Shown: positions 50,853-59,209, counted from the first letter of the stretch. The stretch is 64,000 nt of DNA from Catellatospora vulcania (GCF_009720385.1 NZ_ML769302.1:592937-656936), one strand, 5' to 3'. Program-made: numbers and translations. Notes: generated by a model not told the origin, from the letters alone.

Positions 50853-51290
50853 ATGACCACCGCCACGCTCGACGCCACCACCGGCACGGTCCGCCGGGCC
50901 GTCGTACACATCGACGACCTCGACATCGTCGGCATCATGCACAACGCCCGCTACGCCCTGATCCTGGAACGGGCCATGTCGGAGTTCTGGGCCGAGCACG
51001 GCTACGGCTTCCGTGACGGGGCGCCGAGCAGCCCCGACATGATCGCCGCGGTACGCGAGTTCGCCATCACCTACCACGCGCCGGTACGCGGCACCGGCCC
51101 GATCAAGGTCCAGTTCTGGCTGGACAGCATGGGCGAGACCAGCGCCGTGTACGGCTTCCGGTTCCTGTCCGAGGACGGCACGACGGTCTTCGCCGACGGC
51201 CGCCGCGTCATGGTGAAGATGGACCGCACCGGCCGCCCCGCACCGTGGACCGAGCAGGGTCGCAAGATCGCCGGCCGGCTGCTGCGCTGA
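50853..51290 (+). CDS. Acyl-CoA thioesterase, 4HBT hot-dog family
   Basis: A 145-residue YbgC/FadM-like thioesterase. VHIDDLDIVGIMHNARYALI holds the catalytic Asp of the D-x-x-G-x-x-x-N motif; EFAITYHAPVRGTGPIKVQF and FADGRRVMVKMD complete the hot-dog fold. It hydrolyses an acyl-CoA to acid and CoA. Directly downstream of a TetR gene in one operon, so it probably removes the ligand or a related thioester. Confidence 0.9.
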   Translation: MTTATLDATTGTVRRAVVHIDDLDIVGIMHNARYALILERAMSEFWAEHGYGFRDGAPSSPDMIAAVREFAITYHAPVRGTGPIKVQFWLDSMGETSAVYGFRFLSEDGTTVFADGRRVMVKMDRTGRPAPWTEQGRKIAGRLLR

Positions 51291-51344
51291 GAAGGTTTCG
51301 GGTTAGGGCGACAGGGGAGGCGCTCCACCTGCCATCATTGCCGC

Positions 51345-52226
51345 GTGCGTCTCCCCTCCGCCGTGCCCGCCCTGTGCGCCGTGGCCGCCGTCCTGCTGGC
51401 CGCGTGCGGGGCGGAGGCGGACGAGCCGACCTTCGTGGCACCCCCGCCCACCAGCAGCGCCGCCGCACCGTCCCCGGCTGCGCCGTCGCCCACGCCTAGC
51501 GTCACCGCGTCGCCGAGCGCCGCCCCGGGCCGCCCCGGCCAGACCAAGGCCGGGCTGCTGCCGCCGGTGGTCGACCACGGCCCGCGCACCGGCGACCTGG
51601 TCGCGCTCACCTTCGACGCGGACATGACCGACCGCATGCTGGCCCAGCTCAAGAACGGCAACGTCAAGTCGTACGCCAACGTCCGGATCATCGAGATGCT
51701 GGAGCGCGACAAGATCCCGGCCACCTTCTTCCTGACCGGCAAGTGGGTGCAGCGCTACCCGGAGCTGACCGAACGCCTCGCCCGTAATCCGCGCTTCGAG
51801 CTGGCCAACCACACCTTCGGCCACCAGGCGTTCACCGCCGACTGCTACGACCTGCCGCGCATCCCCTCGGCCGCGATGACCGAGGACGTCGCGAAGACCT
51901 TCAAAATCATCGAACGGTACGGCGGACGCCAGACCCGCTACTTCCGCTTCCCCGGCCTGTGCCACGACCGGGCCGCACTGCGCGCGATGGCCTCGCTGGG
52001 CCTGACCGTCGTCGACGGCGACGTCGTCAGCGGCGACCCGTTCGCCACCGACTGGCGGCCGATCGTCAACGCGGTGCTCAAGAAGGTCAAGCCCGGCTCC
52101 GTGATCATCCTGCACGTCACCGAGGCCAACGCCCGCTTCACCGACGAGGCCCTGCCGCACATCCTCAAAGGGCTGGCCGAGCGCGGCCTCAAGCCCGCGA
52201 CGCTGTCCGAGGTGCTGGCAGGCTGA
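51345..52226 (+). CDS. Lipoprotein polysaccharide deacetylase (NodB domain)
   Basis: A 293-residue lipoprotein with lipobox LLAAC near 21, a Pro/Ser/Thr linker, and a carbohydrate esterase 4 domain from about 75. Motif 1 TFDADMT holds the catalytic and metal Asp, NHTFGHQAF gives the HxxxxH metal site, RYFRFPGLCHD is motif 3. It removes N-acetyl or other acyl groups from a surface polysaccharide or peptidoglycan outside the membrane. GTG 51345 has no RBS. It follows the thioesterase by 54 bp, relation unclear. Confidence 0.9.
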   Translation: MRLPSAVPALCAVAAVLLAACGAEADEPTFVAPPPTSSAAAPSPAAPSPTPSVTASPSAAPGRPGQTKAGLLPPVVDHGPRTGDLVALTFDADMTDRMLAQLKNGNVKSYANVRIIEMLERDKIPATFFLTGKWVQRYPELTERLARNPRFELANHTFGHQAFTADCYDLPRIPSAAMTEDVAKTFKIIERYGGRQTRYFRFPGLCHDRAALRAMASLGLTVVDGDVVSGDPFATDWRPIVNAVLKKVKPGSVIILHVTEANARFTDEALPHILKGLAERGLKPATLSEVLAG

Positions 52227-52299
52227 ACCGGGCGAAGGAACGTCCCAGGCCGGCGGCCGCTGCCCCCACGAATCGGGCCGGATGTCATAGCCTCGCCGC

Positions 52300-52641
52300 A
52301 TGGGGGCGGCCAGATGGGTGCGACGGAGTTCAGGTGTCCTGGTCGGACTGTCTCCGGCAGCGCTGGTGTACCTGCTGAGCCGGTCCGACTTCGGCAACTG
52401 CGCACAGGCGTGGTACCTCACCGCCGCTTTCCTGGGCGTGGTTCCCTGGTCCATCGTGTTCCTGGGCAGCCTGTCCACGCTCTTCGAAACCGACGCGCCG
52501 GAGTCACGTGACTTCGCGGTCGGCGGGCTCGTCGGGGCGCTCGTCCTGGCGGCCGTGTTCGTCACCGGCTTCGCCACCGACTCCGTCCCGCTGGGCATAC
52601 GCACCACGGCGCACTGCCACAGCGGCGCGACCCTGGACTAG
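52300..52641 (+). CDS. Small membrane protein, unknown
   Basis: A 113-residue protein with three hydrophobic segments: VLVGLSPAALVYLLS, WYLTAAFLGVVPWSIVFLGS and VGGLVGALVLAAVFVTGFAT. Two Cys (SDFGNCAQ; TAHCHSG) lie on loops. The ATG at 52300 has no RBS. No family recognised; codon use fits a real gene. Confidence 0.6.
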   Translation: MGAARWVRRSSGVLVGLSPAALVYLLSRSDFGNCAQAWYLTAAFLGVVPWSIVFLGSLSTLFETDAPESRDFAVGGLVGALVLAAVFVTGFATDSVPLGIRTTAHCHSGATLD

Positions 52642-52755
52642 TGAGCGGGCACCAGGCCCGGCGGCAGCCCGGGTCAGGGGCGGAGGAGCCCAGGCAGTCA
52701 GCCTGTACCGTGTCGGCACTCGCCCGATCATGATGAGGACTGAGGTGCAGGACAA

Positions 52756-53265
52756 GTGTCCGCGATAGCAAGTTTCTACGTCCTCGACCGCGCGCACATC
52801 GCCAGGCTGGTGGCCGCGGCCGAACTCGCCGCCGCACTTGATGCGAGACCGGATGTCACGTTCGAGGATGTGGCCGACGGTGACTACGAGCTGCCGGGGG
52901 ACACGCTGCGCACAGTCGGCCGAGAGCTCGGGGATGACTACGGCTGGTCGGGTTACTGCATGCTGTACCTGCTGACGTACCTCAGCGACCGGGGTGTTGA
53001 CCTGTTCGAATCCGAGTACGGGACCGAGAGCGACGTCATCAACTCCTCGTACAACCTGACGGTGCTGATGACGTCGACGCACAAGGTGCACCTACCGCAG
53101 TTGGATCCCGCCGTGCACAGCGATCAGGAGCTGCTTCAGCACTTCGAAGAGATGGGCTACGGGTTCGAGGAAGCCGGCACAGCCGCGCGCGAGGGCCTGG
53201 AGATTCTGCGGGATCAGATAGCCGCGCTCGGGGATCACGAGGCCTTCGTGCTGCACGTCGGCTGA
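52756..53265 (+). CDS. Hypothetical acidic cytoplasmic protein
   Basis: A 169-residue protein, acidic and without signal or membrane segments (FYVLDRAHIARLVAAAELAA, DDYGWSGYCMLYLLTYLSDR, LPQLDPAVHSDQELLQHFEE). GTG 52756 has AGGTGCAGGAC upstream. It resembles small cytosolic proteins of the immunity or DUF1877 kind in composition, but no assignment is made. A hairpin follows 38 bases after the stop, before tRNA-Gly. Confidence 0.65.
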   Translation: MSAIASFYVLDRAHIARLVAAAELAAALDARPDVTFEDVADGDYELPGDTLRTVGRELGDDYGWSGYCMLYLLTYLSDRGVDLFESEYGTESDVINSSYNLTVLMTSTHKVHLPQLDPAVHSDQELLQHFEEMGYGFEEAGTAAREGLEILRDQIAALGDHEAFVLHVG

Positions 53266-53302
53266 CCGGTCTGGCGGGGAGACGTGATCGTGAGGAATAG
53301 AG

Positions 53303-53335
53303 AAGCCTGGTCAGGACTCGTGTCCTACCAGGCTT
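53303..53335. terminator. Terminator shared by the plus-strand gene and tRNA-Gly
   Basis: AAGCCTGGT-C-AGGAC, loop TCGT, GTCCT-ACCAGGCTT, then TTCTTC on the plus strand. It lies between the hypothetical gene and the 3' end of tRNA-Gly (minus), so it can serve both. Confidence 0.85.
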
Positions 53336-53342
53336 TTCTTCG

Positions 53343-53416
53343 TGGAGCGGGTGAAGGGAATCGAACCCTCACTGTCAGCTTGGGAAGCTGATGTTCTGCC
53401 ATTGAACTACACCCGC
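53343..53416 (-). tRNA. tRNA-Gly (anticodon CCC), CCA encoded
   Basis: On the minus strand GCGGGTG (from 53416) pairs with CACCCGC, then T and the encoded CCA (53343-53345). Anticodon arm TCAGC-TTCCCAA-GCTGA gives CCC. D loop TTCAATGGCAGAA and T arm AGGGTTCGATTCCCT are normal. 74 bases with CCA. It reads GGG. A tRNA-Gly next to dcd is a conserved actinobacterial neighbourhood. Confidence 0.96.
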
Positions 53417-53491
53417 GAGCGGCCACCACTGTACCTGACGTCACGGGTCACGTGCACGTAGGTAACCGCGGCAGTTCGCCGCGTACTTCGT

Positions 53492-53998
53492 TCACGCCGC
53501 CACTAGCTGCAGGAACGGTTTGCGGGGCCGGCGTTCGTGCGCCGGCCCGTTCCTGCCCGCGGCCGGGTCGCGCCAGGTGTGCGGGTATGCGCCGGCCTCG
53601 TGCCGGTGTAGCAGCGCCGACTCGACGGTGAGCTCGTACAGCCGCCAGTCGAGGGTGGGCGCGGCCCGGTGCCGGCGGACGAGGCGCTCGACGATGGTGG
53701 TGCTGGTGACGGGGTAGGAGCGGCCGCTGACGTACGCCTCGACGTCGCTGTCCTCGGCGGGGAAGGCGTGCAGGGCGTAGCGCCCGTCGCGTTCGAGGTC
53801 GCGCCGCTTCGGTGAGTCGATCACGAAGCAGTAGAGGCCCTCGTCGGTGACGATGGGGGAGACGGGGTGCACCCGCGGCCCGCCGTCGGCCCGTACGGTC
53901 GCCAGGTAGCCCATGCCCGGACCGTACTGGTGCAGCAGGGCGCGGATCGACGAGGCCAGCCACGGCGTGGCGGCGGCGAATTCGGTCCAGGTAGCCAT
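53492..53998 (-). CDS. Pyridoxamine 5'-phosphate oxidase family protein, SOS-box promoter
   Basis: A 168-residue split-barrel flavin-binding protein: GMGYLATVRADGGPRVHPVS, PIVTDEGLYCFVIDSPKRRD and RYALHAFPAEDSDVEAYVSG are the FMN/F420-binding core of the PNPOx-like superfamily. These proteins reduce or oxidise small substrates with FMN or F420. ATG 53998 has no RBS, but GATAAA at 54008-54013 gives a start at about 54001, so the mRNA is probably leaderless. A perfect LexA box lies 14-29 bases upstream. Divergent from dcd. Substrate unknown. Confidence 0.85.
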   Translation of the reverse strand: MATWTEFAAATPWLASSIRALLHQYGPGMGYLATVRADGGPRVHPVSPIVTDEGLYCFVIDSPKRRDLERDGRYALHAFPAEDSDVEAYVSGRSYPVTSTTIVERLVRRHRAAPTLDWRLYELTVESALLHRHEAGAYPHTWRDPAAGRNGPAHERRPRKPFLQLVAA

Positions 53999-54011
53999 GA
54001 GCGGGACTTTA

Positions 54012-54027
54012 TCGAACACATGTTCGA
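54012..54027 (-). promoter_or_regulatory. Perfect actinobacterial SOS (LexA) box
   Basis: TCGAACACATGTTCGA fits the known actinobacterial consensus TCGAAC-N4-GTTCGA at all twelve fixed positions and has two overlapping palindromic readings. It sits in the promoter spacer of the PNPOx-family gene (minus), 155 bases from dcd (plus). Confidence 0.85.
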
Positions 54028-54181
54028 GATCGCTATCGAGACACGCGGTACGTCCCCCATCGAGTGATCGCCGGCGGAAGAAGCGCTCGTGGGCTGCGGC
54101 GGAGCGGAGAATTCCGCCCGTTCGGACGGGCCGGGGCGGCGAAATCGCGGCGCGGCGCCGCCGGAAGGTAGGCTCCCCAGC

Positions 54182-54760
54182 GTGTTGCTATCCGACCGGG
54201 ACCTCGTGGCCGAGATCAAGTCCGGCCAGCTGGAGCTGGAGCCGTTCGAGCCGAGCCTGGTGCAGCCGTCGAGCATCGACGTCCGGCTGGACCGGCTGTT
54301 CCGGGTCTTCAACAACCACCTGTACACCCACATCGACCCGGCCGAGCAGCAGGACGACCTGACGACGCTGGTCGAGGTGCAGGACGGGCAGCCGTTCGTG
54401 CTGCACCCGGGCGAGTTCGTGCTCGCCTCGACGCTCGAGGTGGTCACCCTCGGCAACCAGCTCGCGGCGCGGCTGGAGGGCAAGTCGAGCCTGGGCCGGC
54501 TGGGCCTGCTGACGCACTCGACGGCCGGCTTCATCGACCCGGGCTTCTCCGGGCACGTGACGCTGGAGCTGTCCAATGTGGCGACGCTGCCGATCCGGCT
54601 CTGGCCGGGGATGAAGATCGGCCAGCTGTGCGTGCTGCGGCTGTCGTCGGAGGCCGAGCACCCGTACGGCTCCAGCGTGAACGGTTCGCGGTATCAGGGA
54701 CAGCGCGGCCCGACGGCGTCGCGGTCGTACCTCAACTGGCGCACGTGGCCGACGGCCTGA
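54182..54760 (+). CDS. dcd: dCTP deaminase
   Basis: A 192-residue trimeric enzyme of the dUTPase fold. [74 protein letters not shown] and [16 protein letters not shown] match mycobacterial Dcd, which converts dCTP to dUMP in one enzyme (known). Glu in LEGKSSLG is catalytic. GTG 54182 aligns exactly with the mycobacterial start. Divergent from the SOS-boxed gene. Confidence 0.97.
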   Translation: MLLSDRDLVAEIKSGQLELEPFEPSLVQPSSIDVRLDRLFRVFNNHLYTHIDPAEQQDDLTTLVEVQDGQPFVLHPGEFVLASTLEVVTLGNQLAARLEGKSSLGRLGLLTHSTAGFIDPGFSGHVTLELSNVATLPIRLWPGMKIGQLCVLRLSSEAEHPYGSSVNGSRYQGQRGPTASRSYLNWRTWPTA

Positions 54761-54933
54761 GCCCGGCCGCCTGAGTCGAGACTCCGCCGGATGGCGGAAA
54801 GTACCCGGACGCTGCCCGTTTCCAAAACCAGCCAAACAGTTTCTGAAAAAACGTGAAAGACCGTCTCATCCGACCGTACAGAATGCGGTCCGCCGACGAG
54901 ACAATCTGAGCGGTGTGGCGGAGTTGATCAGGC

Positions 54934-56061
54934 ATGCTGGTTGCCGTACGCATACCACTTGCCCTGTCGGGCGGCCGCCCGCTAAGCCCTGGATTCCGCG
55001 CCGGACTCGGCGCGGCCTTCGTGCTGCTCTTTTTGATCAGCGCCGTGGAGCTGGCCGACGGCCGTGAGGCGCGCTTCATCGGCCTCATGGCGACGGTGCC
55101 GTTCCTCGCCGCGGTGTTCGCGCCGTGGCAGGCCGTGCTGGTCGCGGGGGGCGTCGCGACGGCGGTCGGCACGGTCTTCGCCTTTTTCGGGATGAGCCAG
55201 GACGACCTGTCCGCGTTCATCAACGTCATCGGCATCGGTCTGGCGACCGGCATCGCGGCGCTGGTCGCGGTGGTCCGGCAGCGGCAGGCCGAACGCATCG
55301 CCGAGCTGGCCAAGCTCGCCACCATCGCGCAGCAGGCCGTGCTGCGGCCCCTTGGCCCGAAGGTGGGCACGCTGGCGGTGGCGGGCCGGTACATCTCCGC
55401 GACCGCCGCGGCCGACATCGGCGGCGACCTGTACGAGGCGCTGGACACCCCGTACGGCGTGCGCATGATCATCGGTGATGTGCGGGGCAAGGGCCTGGAC
55501 GCGGTGCGCACGGCGAGCATCGTGCTGGGCTCGTACCGCCATGTCGCCTTCGAACGGGCCGACCTGCGTGCCATCGTCGCCGACCTGGACCGGGCCGTGG
55601 CCCGCAGCGTGGGCGACGAGGACTTCGTCACGGCGTGCCTGGTCGAGGAGCGCGGCGGCACGCTCACCATCGTCAACTGCGGCCACCCGGCCCCGATCCT
55701 GATCCGGCGCGGCGAGGTGATCACCCTTGATCCGCCCTCGCCGGCGCCGCCGCTGGGCTTCATGCCGGTGGTCCGCAGCCGGGTGGAGCGGCTGGAGCCG
55801 GGGGACCGGCTGCTGATGCTGACCGACGGCCTGGCCGAGGCGCGACGCGACGGCGAGTTCTTCCCGATCACCGAGCGGGCCTGGAAGCTGCTCGGCCACG
55901 GCACCGTGGGCGACGGACTGGCCTCGGTCGAGTCGGCACTGATGGAATGGGTGCACAACCGGCTCGACGACGACATCGCGCTGATCCTGATGGAGTACGC
56001 GGGCCCGTCGCAGCCCACCCCGTTGCCGGTGCCCAGCTGGGAACTCGGCGCGACGAACTAG
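54934..56061 (+). CDS. Membrane SpoIIE/RsbU-type PP2C phosphatase
   Basis: A 375-residue protein. Three to four N-terminal helices (about 20-110) and then a PP2C_SIG domain from about 140 with GRYISATAAADIGGDLYEAL, IGDVRGKGLDAVRTASIVLG, VNCGHPAPILIRRG, LMLTDGLAEARR and DDDIALILMEY; metal-binding Asp residues are present. Such phosphatases dephosphorylate anti-anti-sigma factors in partner-switching. No anti-sigma or STAS gene is adjacent. The ATG at 54934 is tentative. The 173 bp upstream are AT-rich, with a possible TACAGAAT -10 and inverted GTCTC/GAGAC. Confidence 0.9.
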   Translation: MLVAVRIPLALSGGRPLSPGFRAGLGAAFVLLFLISAVELADGREARFIGLMATVPFLAAVFAPWQAVLVAGGVATAVGTVFAFFGMSQDDLSAFINVIGIGLATGIAALVAVVRQRQAERIAELAKLATIAQQAVLRPLGPKVGTLAVAGRYISATAAADIGGDLYEALDTPYGVRMIIGDVRGKGLDAVRTASIVLGSYRHVAFERADLRAIVADLDRAVARSVGDEDFVTACLVEERGGTLTIVNCGHPAPILIRRGEVITLDPPSPAPPLGFMPVVRSRVERLEPGDRLLMLTDGLAEARRDGEFFPITERAWKLLGHGTVGDGLASVESALMEWVHNRLDDDIALILMEYAGPSQPTPLPVPSWELGATN

Positions 56062-56192
56062 GCGACCGAGGTCGACCGGTTGCGGCGGACCGCGAGGGTC
56101 AGTGCCGGCAGCGCGCTCGGGGCCCGGTGGCGGCCGATGTAGCGGACCGGGTAGCGGGGCTCGAACAGCAGCTTGCGCAGGTTCTCGATCAT
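56058..56192 (-). CDS. Small 44-residue protein, strong RBS
   Basis: A 44-residue basic protein: MIENLRKLLFEPRYPVRYIG then RHRAPSALPALTLAVRRNRS. It is too short for routine gene callers, but GGGGAGGAAG lies directly upstream of ATG 56192, the best Shine-Dalgarno in this part. Its stop overlaps the stop of the phosphatase gene on the other strand by three bases. No membrane helix or known motif; it could be a peptide precursor or a small regulator. Confidence 0.6.
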   Translation of the reverse strand: MIENLRKLLFEPRYPVRYIGRHRAPSALPALTLAVRRNRSTSVA

Positions 56193-56336
56193 CTTTTCTT
56201 CCTCCCCTGTGGCGGCGGGGCGAGGGTGCCCGCGCGTCACCCGGAAGAACGACGTCGATGCGGAAAGGTTGCGCGGCGCGGCGTGGTGGCTTGCTTATGT
56301 CCGTTTTGGGGACTATGTCCTGGCGGGTTGCGGGCG

Positions 56337-56401
56337 AAGATCGCTGTTTGCGGTCGGAAAGTGGTGCGTGACCGCAATTTCTGGCCGTAAACAGCGATCT
56401 T
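56337..56401. repeat. AAGATCGCTGTTT inverted repeat, full copy
   Basis: Outer arms AAGATCGCTGTTT (56337-56349) and AAACAGCGATCTT (56389-56401) are exact inverses; inside, TTGCGGTC (56348-56355) pairs with GACCGCAA (56370-56377). A half copy is at 24324. It lies in the 320-bp region between the small gene and fadE5, which otherwise holds only the operators below. Confidence 0.8.
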
Positions 56402-56449
56402 GGACCCACTGGTGTGATGTGAACTTCTCGGCAGTTCGCTTGCCGGTGG

Positions 56450-56463
56450 TTACTGGTGAGTAA
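56450..56463. promoter_or_regulatory. Operator candidate TTAC-TGGTGA-GTAA, site 1 before fadE5
   Basis: TTACTGGTGAGTAA, 25 bases upstream of a second site of the same form. Together they cover the likely -35 and -10 region of the acyl-CoA dehydrogenase gene. Confidence 0.6.
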
Positions 56464-56474
56464 TAGAGTCGGAC

Positions 56475-56488
56475 TTACTGGTCGGTAA
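56475..56488. promoter_or_regulatory. Operator candidate TTAC-TGGTCG-GTAA, site 2 before fadE5
   Basis: TTACTGGTCGGTAA differs from the EtfD-gene site (36978) at only two positions. It lies 24 bases before the ATG at 56513. Confidence 0.65.
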
Positions 56489-56512
56489 CTGAATGCGCTG
56501 AGGGCGGGAAGA

Positions 56513-58348
56513 ATGAGCCACTACCGGAGCAACCTGCGGGATCTTGAGTTCAACCTGTTCGAGGTCTTCGACACGCCCTTCGGCGAGGGCCACTTCGCCG
56601 ACATCGACGCCGACACCGCGCGCAGCGTGCTGAGCGAGATCGATCGCATGGCCCGCGTCGACCTGGCCGCGAGCTACGCCGACGCCGACCGCAACCCGCC
56701 GGTCTACGACCCGGCGAACTACACCGTGGCCATGCCGGAGAGCTTCAAGCAGTCCTTCAAGACCTGGATGGACTCGGAGTTCTGGCGCCTGGACCTGCCG
56801 CCCGCCCTCGGTGGCAGCTCCGCCCCGCGCACCCTGACCTGGGCGTTCGCCGAGCTGGTGCTCGGCTCGAACGCGCCGGTCTGGATGTTCGGCTCGGGCC
56901 CGTCGTTCGCGCACGTGCTCTTCCTGGAGGGCACCGACGAGCAGAAGAAGTGGGCCGAGCTGTTCGTCGACAAGAAGTGGGGCTCGACGATGGTGCTCAC
57001 CGAGCCCGACGCGGGCTCGGACGTCGGGGCCGGCCGCACCAAGGCGGTCAAGCAGGAGGACGGCTCCTGGCACATCGAGGGCGTGAAGCGCTTCATCACC
57101 TCGGCCGAGCACGACATGTCCGACAACATCATCCACTACGTGCTGGCCCGCCCCGAGGGCCACGCTGCGGGCACCAAGGGCCTGTCCCTGTTCGTGGTGC
57201 CGAAGTTCCACTTCGACGCCGAGAGCGGCGAGCTGGGCGAGCGCAACGGCGTCTTCGTCACCAACGTCGAGCACAAGATGGGCATCAAGGTCTCCACGAC
57301 CTGCGAGACCACCTTCGGCGGCCACGGCGTCCCGGCCAAGGGCTGGCTCGTCGGCGAGGTGCACGAGGGCATCCGCCAGATGTTCTTGATCATCGAGAAC
57401 GCCCGCATGATGGTCGGCACCAAGGCCATCGCGACGCTGTCGACCGGCTACCTCAACGCGCTGGACTACGCCAAGGAGCGGGTGCAGGGCGCCGACCTGC
57501 TGAAGATGACGGACAAGACCGCGCCCCGGGTCGCCATCACCAACCACCCGGACGTGCGGCGCTCGCTGCTGCTGCAGAAGTCGTACGCCGAGGGCCTGCG
57601 CGCTCTGGTCGCGTACACCGCGTACTGGCAGGACCGGGTCGCCATCGCCACCGCGGCGGGCGACGAGAAGGCCGCCAAGCGGGCCTCGGCGATCAACGAC
57701 TTCCTGCTGCCGCTGGTCAAGGGCTGCGGCTCCGAGCGCGCGTTCGAGCTGCTGGGCTCGGAGTCGCTGCAGACCTTCGGCGGTTCGGGCTTCCTGCAGG
57801 ACTACCCGCTGGAGCAGTACGTCCGCGACGCGAAGATCGACTCCCTGTACGAGGGCACCACCGCGATCCAGAGCCTCGACCTGCTCTTCCGCAAGATCGT
57901 GCGGGACAACGGCCGGGCCCTGATGTCGGTGGCCGGCGAGATCCAGGAGTTCCTCACCAACGAGTCCGGCAACGGCCAGCTCAAGGAGGAGCGGGTATCG
58001 CTCGCCGCCGCCCTGGGCGACGTGCAGGCGATGCTGGGCACCTTCACCGGCTGGCTGGCCGAGTCGCAGGGCGACGACCCGCGCGCGCTGTACAAGGTCG
58101 GCCTGCACTCCCGCCGCCTGCTGCTCGCCATCGGCGACCTGGTCGTCGGCTGGCTGCTGCTGCGCCGCGCCGAGGTGGCGCTGCGCAAGCTGTCCGGCGA
58201 GCCGGGCAGCGACGAGGCCTTCTACAACGGCGTCGTGGCCACCGCCCGCTTCTTCTCGCGCGAGGTGCTGCCGCGGCTGGGCTCCGACCGGCGCATCGTC
58301 GAGCTGGCCACGCTCGACGCCATGGACCTGGACGAGGCCTCCTTCTGA
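56513..58348 (+). CDS. fadE5: Acyl-CoA dehydrogenase, FadE5-like
   Basis: A 611-residue long-form acyl-CoA dehydrogenase, the same length as mycobacterial FadE5. Motifs: [20 protein letters not shown] and [12 protein letters not shown] (FAD/substrate), [15 protein letters not shown] with the catalytic Glu near 446, and a C-terminal AcylCoADH_C domain from about 480. FadE5 enzymes oxidise acyl-CoAs of broad chain length and hand electrons to ETF, then EtfD. Expression is probably controlled by the two TTAC-N6-GTAA sites. A hairpin follows the stop. Confidence 0.95.
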   Translation: MSHYRSNLRDLEFNLFEVFDTPFGEGHFADIDADTARSVLSEIDRMARVDLAASYADADRNPPVYDPANYTVAMPESFKQSFKTWMDSEFWRLDLPPALGGSSAPRTLTWAFAELVLGSNAPVWMFGSGPSFAHVLFLEGTDEQKKWAELFVDKKWGSTMVLTEPDAGSDVGAGRTKAVKQEDGSWHIEGVKRFITSAEHDMSDNIIHYVLARPEGHAAGTKGLSLFVVPKFHFDAESGELGERNGVFVTNVEHKMGIKVSTTCETTFGGHGVPAKGWLVGEVHEGIRQMFLIIENARMMVGTKAIATLSTGYLNALDYAKERVQGADLLKMTDKTAPRVAITNHPDVRRSLLLQKSYAEGLRALVAYTAYWQDRVAIATAAGDEKAAKRASAINDFLLPLVKGCGSERAFELLGSESLQTFGGSGFLQDYPLEQYVRDAKIDSLYEGTTAIQSLDLLFRKIVRDNGRALMSVAGEIQEFLTNESGNGQLKEERVSLAAALGDVQAMLGTFTGWLAESQGDDPRALYKVGLHSRRLLLAIGDLVVGWLLLRRAEVALRKLSGEPGSDEAFYNGVVATARFFSREVLPRLGSDRRIVELATLDAMDLDEASF

Positions 58349-58400
58349 CCCCACGGGACGCGGCCCCGGCCACGCCCCGCGCCCATCCCACGAATAGGTG

Positions 58401-58432
58401 AACGGCGCTTCCGCAGCAGCGGGGGCGCCGTT
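58401..58432 (+). terminator. Terminator hairpin after fadE5
   Basis: AACGGCGCTTCCGC, loop AGCA, GCGGGGGCGCCGTT: 14-base arms with one internal mismatch, 52 bases after the stop. Confidence 0.75.
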
Positions 58433-58518
58433 CCCGTATCCGCGGGTCGGCCGGGTGCCCGGGTTGTTATCGCCGAAGTTGGGATGCGCAACCGCGCCGC
58501 TTGCGGCAAGCTGGGCTC

Positions 58519-59040
58519 ATGGCTCCGCTGACCGGCGCCGCAACGCGCCCACGCACTCTGGTGCTGCTGCGTCACGCCAAGGCCGACCGCCCGGTCGGCC
58601 TGTCCGACACCGATCGCCCGCTCACCGACCGCGGGCACGCCGATGCCGCCACGGCCGGCGCGTGGCTGGTCAACCACGGATACGTGCCCGACCTCGTGCT
58701 CTGCTCGCCTGCTCGGCGTACCCGCCAGACCTGGCACGGGGTCGCGGTCGCGCTGGCCGGCGCCGGGTCGCCGGTGGTCCGCTACGAACGCCAGCTGTAC
58801 GAAGGAGCGCCCGACGACCTGATGGACCTCATCCGGACCGTGGAACCGGAGTTCCGCACGGTCCTCGTCATCGGGCACAACCCGACCATCTCCCAGCTCT
58901 CCGAACTGCTCGACACGGGCGGCGGCGAGGTCGACTCCGACGGCCTGCGCACCTGCGGCATAGCCGTCCACCAGCCCGAGTCCGACTGGCCCGTCACCGA
59001 CACCGCCAAACTCGTCGCCGCCCACACCGCCCGCGCCTGA
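58519..59040 (+). CDS. SixA-type phosphohistidine phosphatase
   Basis: A 173-residue histidine-phosphatase-superfamily protein: LVLLRHAKAD carries the RHG-like catalytic His (RHA form of SixA), LCSPARRTRQTW the second Arg, LYEGAPDDL the acid, and VLVIGHNPTISQLSELLD the second His. SixA proteins dephosphorylate His residues in relay or PTS proteins. ATG 58519 begins the conserved region. Convergent with the TrhA gene, with palindrome copy 5 between. Confidence 0.93.
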   Translation: MAPLTGAATRPRTLVLLRHAKADRPVGLSDTDRPLTDRGHADAATAGAWLVNHGYVPDLVLCSPARRTRQTWHGVAVALAGAGSPVVRYERQLYEGAPDDLMDLIRTVEPEFRTVLVIGHNPTISQLSELLDTGGGEVDSDGLRTCGIAVHQPESDWPVTDTAKLVAAHTARA

Positions 59041-59046
59041 CCCGCC

Positions 59047-59078
59047 GCTCCCCTGCGCTCCCCTGCGCTCCCCTGCCG
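59047..59078. repeat. Short tandem decamer GCTCCCCTGC x3
   Basis: Three units of GCTCCCCTGC directly before palindrome copy 5. Probably slippage in a C-rich spacer. Confidence 0.8.
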
Positions 59079-59138
59079 CAACTCTTAAAGAGTCGCGGCT
59101 TCCGAGGGCCGTTGAGTCCGCGACTCCTTAAGAGTTGC
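59078..59138. repeat. Dispersed palindrome, copy 5 (convergent junction)
   Basis: The left arm at 59078-59098 begins GCAACTCTTAAAGAGTCGCG; the right arm at 59118-59138 begins CCGCGACTCCTTAAGAGTTG. One mismatch in the arm. Lies between the converging sixA-like and TrhA genes. Confidence 0.92.
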
Positions 59139-59209
59139 GCCGGGGCGGGCCGGCGGGCCGGCGGGGCGCCGGCGGGCTGGCGGGCGGTCCGCGGGGCGAA
59201 GGCGGTGGG

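Noticed and set aside
53343-53416. tRNA-Gly as an integration site
   Set aside because: No integrase and no repeated 3' tRNA fragment was seen nearby.
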